Part shown: piece by piece, positions 62,118-64,000 of the stretch
How the letters are laid out: each line of letters begins with the position of its first letter
Numbering within the stretch: position 1 is the first letter of the stretch
Assembly: GCA_017848965.1 (NCBI GenBank)
Contig: JAFIHA010000052.1
Location: forward strand, 1 to 64,000
DNA from: Dechloromonas aromatica (nom. nud.)
GTDB taxonomy: Bacteria > Pseudomonadota > Gammaproteobacteria > Burkholderiales > Rhodocyclaceae
DNA length: 64,000 nucleotides
Reading direction: 5' to 3'
Made by a program: the position numbers and the translations under genes
The notes under the pieces: generated by a model
Told to the model about the DNA's origin: nothing
The model's database searches: none
What the model saw: only the letters and a program-made list of their open reading frames with translations

Positions 62118-63986
62118 ATGGCAACAACCCGGTTCAATCCCCGTCCGACCCTCATCGCCGCCCTCGTCGCCGCCACCCTTTGCGCCCCGGCGATGGCCGG
62201 CAGCAAGGTGAGCTGGGAAGACATCCTCAACGACGACAAGACCACTCAGGACGTGCTGTCCTACGGCCTCGGCCTGAAGGCGCAGCGCTACAGCCCGCTG
62301 ACCAAGGTCAACACCAAGAACGTCGAGCACCTGGTGCCGGCGTGGAGTTTCTCCTTCGGCGGCGAAAAGCAGCGCGGCCAGGAAGCGCAGGCGCTGGTCC
62401 ATGATGGCGTGATCTACGTCACCGCCTCCTACTCGCGCATCTTCGCCATCGACGCCCGCAGCGGCAAGCGCCTGTGGGAATACGAGGCCCGCCTGCCCGA
62501 CGACATCCGCCCCTGCTGCGACGTGATCAACCGCGGCGCCGCCATCTACGGCGACAAGATCTACTTCGGCACGCTCGACGCCGCCATCGTCGCCCTCAAC
62601 AAGGACACCGGCAAGGTCGTCTGGCGCAAGAAGTTCGGCGACCACAAGGTCGGCTACACGATGACCGGCGCCCCCTTCGTGGTCAAGGACCAGAAGAGCG
62701 GCAAGGTGCTGCTGGTGCATGGCTCGTCGGGTGACGAGTTCGGCGTCGTCGGCTGGCTGTTCGCGCGCGATCCGGAAACCGGCGAGGAAGTCTGGGCGCG
62801 GCCGATGGTCGAAGGCCACATGGGCCGCCTGAACGGCAAGGAAAGCACGCCGACCGGCGACAAGAACGCCCCGTCCTGGCCGCGCGACAAGGACGGCAAG
62901 CTGGTCGAAGCCTGGCATCAGGGCGGCGGCGCACCGTGGCAGACGGCCAGCTACGACGTGGACAAGAACATGGTGGTGATCGGCGCCGGCAACCCGGCGC
63001 CGTGGAATACCTGGCACCGCACCAAGGAAGGCGACGATCCGCGTAACTGGGACAGCCTGTTCACCTCGGGCCAGGCCTACGTCGACGCCAGTACCGGCGA
63101 ACTCAAGGGCTTTTTCCAGCACACGCCGAACGACGCCTGGGACTTCTCCGGCAACAACTCGGTGGTGCTCTTCGAATACAAGGACCCGAAGACCGGCAAG
63201 CTGGTCAAGGCCTCGGCGCACGCCGACCGCAACGGCTTCTTCTTCGTCACCGACCGCGAGAAGCTGACCAACGGCGCCGGCTACCCGAACAAGCCGACCT
63301 CGCTGATCGGCGCCTGGCCCTTCGTGGATGGCATCACCTGGGCCAAGGGCTTCGACCTCAAGACCGGCAAGCCGATCGAGAACGACAACCGGCCGCCCAA
63401 GGTCAAGGACGGCGCCGAGAAGGGCGATTCGATCTTCGTCTCGCCGCCTTTCCTGGGCGGCACCAACTGGATGCCGATGAGCTTCAGCCAGCAGACCGGC
63501 CTCTTCTACATCCCGGCCAACCACTGGGCGATGGACTACTGGACCGAGAAGCTGACCTACAAGGCCGGTTCCGCCTACCTCGGCCAGGGTTTCCGCATCA
63601 AGCGCCTGTTCGATGACCACGTCGGCATCCTGCGCGCCATCGATCCGAAGACCGGCAAGATCGCCTGGGAGCACAAGGAGAAGTTCCCGCTCTGGGCCGG
63701 CACCCTGACCACCGCCAGCGGCCTGTTGTTCACCGGCACCTCGGACGGCTACGTCAAGGCCTTCGACGCCACCAACGGCAAGGAGCTGTGGAAGTTCCAG
63801 ACCGGTTCCGGCGTGGTTTCGGTGCCGATCACCTGGGAAATGGACGGCGAGCAATACCTCGGCATCCAGTCCGGCTACGGCGGCGCGGTGCCGCTGTGGG
63901 GCGGCGACATGGCCGACCTGACCAAGCAGGTGACGCAGGGCGGCTCGATGTGGGTGTTCAAGCTGCCGAAATCGCTGAAGAACTGA
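62118..63986 (+). CDS. PQQ-dependent methanol/ethanol-family dehydrogenase
   Basis: A 622-residue periplasmic quinoprotein. Signal peptide residues 1-27 (TLIAALVAATLCAPAMA). Eight-bladed propeller with adjacent Cys pair PCCDVI near residue 133, metal-binding Glu region and the catalytic Asp in TPNDAWDFSGNN near residue 340. The residue two after the Asp is Ser, whereas lanthanide enzymes have Asp there, so Ca2+ is predicted. C-terminal TASGLLFTGTSDGYVKAFDA and GYGGAVPLWGGD complete the propeller. The start follows AGGAG. It oxidises primary alcohols, passing electrons to a cytochrome c not in view. Probably activated by the divergent two-component pair. Confidence 0.93.
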   Translation: MATTRFNPRPTLIAALVAATLCAPAMAGSKVSWEDILNDDKTTQDVLSYGLGLKAQRYSPLTKVNTKNVEHLVPAWSFSFGGEKQRGQEAQALVHDGVIYVTASYSRIFAIDARSGKRLWEYEARLPDDIRPCCDVINRGAAIYGDKIYFGTLDAAIVALNKDTGKVVWRKKFGDHKVGYTMTGAPFVVKDQKSGKVLLVHGSSGDEFGVVGWLFARDPETGEEVWARPMVEGHMGRLNGKESTPTGDKNAPSWPRDKDGKLVEAWHQGGGAPWQTASYDVDKNMVVIGAGNPAPWNTWHRTKEGDDPRNWDSLFTSGQAYVDASTGELKGFFQHTPNDAWDFSGNNSVVLFEYKDPKTGKLVKASAHADRNGFFFVTDREKLTNGAGYPNKPTSLIGAWPFVDGITWAKGFDLKTGKPIENDNRPPKVKDGAEKGDSIFVSPPFLGGTNWMPMSFSQQTGLFYIPANHWAMDYWTEKLTYKAGSAYLGQGFRIKRLFDDHVGILRAIDPKTGKIAWEHKEKFPLWAGTLTTASGLLFTGTSDGYVKAFDATNGKELWKFQTGSGVVSVPITWEMDGEQYLGIQSGYGGAVPLWGGDMADLTKQVTQGGSMWVFKLPKSLKN

Positions 63987-64000
63987 GTTGGCGGCCATCT

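Overview
The window reads as a high-GC Betaproteobacterium, most likely of the Rhodocyclales (Dechloromonas/Azonexus-like). The evidence is the rpsF-priB-rpsR-rplI order, a six-gene Rsx/Rnf cluster, DUF1841 and AzlCD proteins, etfBA under a TetR gene, a CreBCD-type system and a PQQ alcohol dehydrogenase with its own sensor pair. Species assignment is inference. Coding density is high and most genes sit in tight operons with ATGA or TGATG overlaps. No tRNA, rRNA or CRISPR array was seen.

Left part (1-15.6 kb): the end of a secreted 5'-nucleotidase, then a two-gene unit of a winged-helix/nuclease-like protein and a multi-pass membrane protein, a truncated NagZ-type glycosidase, and creD. The related creBC pair lies 7 kb away. 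Between creD and creC sits an accessory block with low-GC parts: a KilA-N fragment, a DUF4747-like gene with a four-helix membrane protein, an rtcB cluster with two uncharacterised genes, and an AAA ATPase/TOPRIM pair of the RloA/RloB type. A shared palindrome occurs inside the block and at its creC edge. This is the most defence-island-like part of the window.

Middle (15.8-35.7 kb): a metallo-beta-lactamase-fold protein, DUF1841, a FIST sensor protein, nth, a di-heme peroxidase coupled to a GGDEF-EAL protein, an RlmN/Cfr-like radical SAM enzyme, rsxABCDGE, pyrD, azlCD and a TolC-MacA-MacB export operon. The operon lemA - TPM - TPM follows. Its first two genes each carry an in-frame stop, one of them exactly at a conserved Trp codon, so both look broken.

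Right part (37.6-64 kb): an HDOD protein, the N-degron transferases bpt and aat, a ferric-iron ABC transporter with a good Fur box before its binding-protein gene, an NlpC/P60 protein, an acuI - degenerate GGDEF regulator - prpE propionyl/acrylyl-CoA cluster, ppx, tetR/etfBA with two clear operators, a CbiM-like permease, a FimV-like protein, and the rpsF-priB-rpsR-rplI operon. Directly after the rplI terminator lies a 574-nt group II intron remnant, probably class C, that has lost most of its reverse transcriptase gene. The window ends with a tandem-cache protein, a LuxR-type regulator and sensor kinase, and the divergent PQQ alcohol dehydrogenase. A pair of matching inverted repeats lies just upstream of that gene's promoter.
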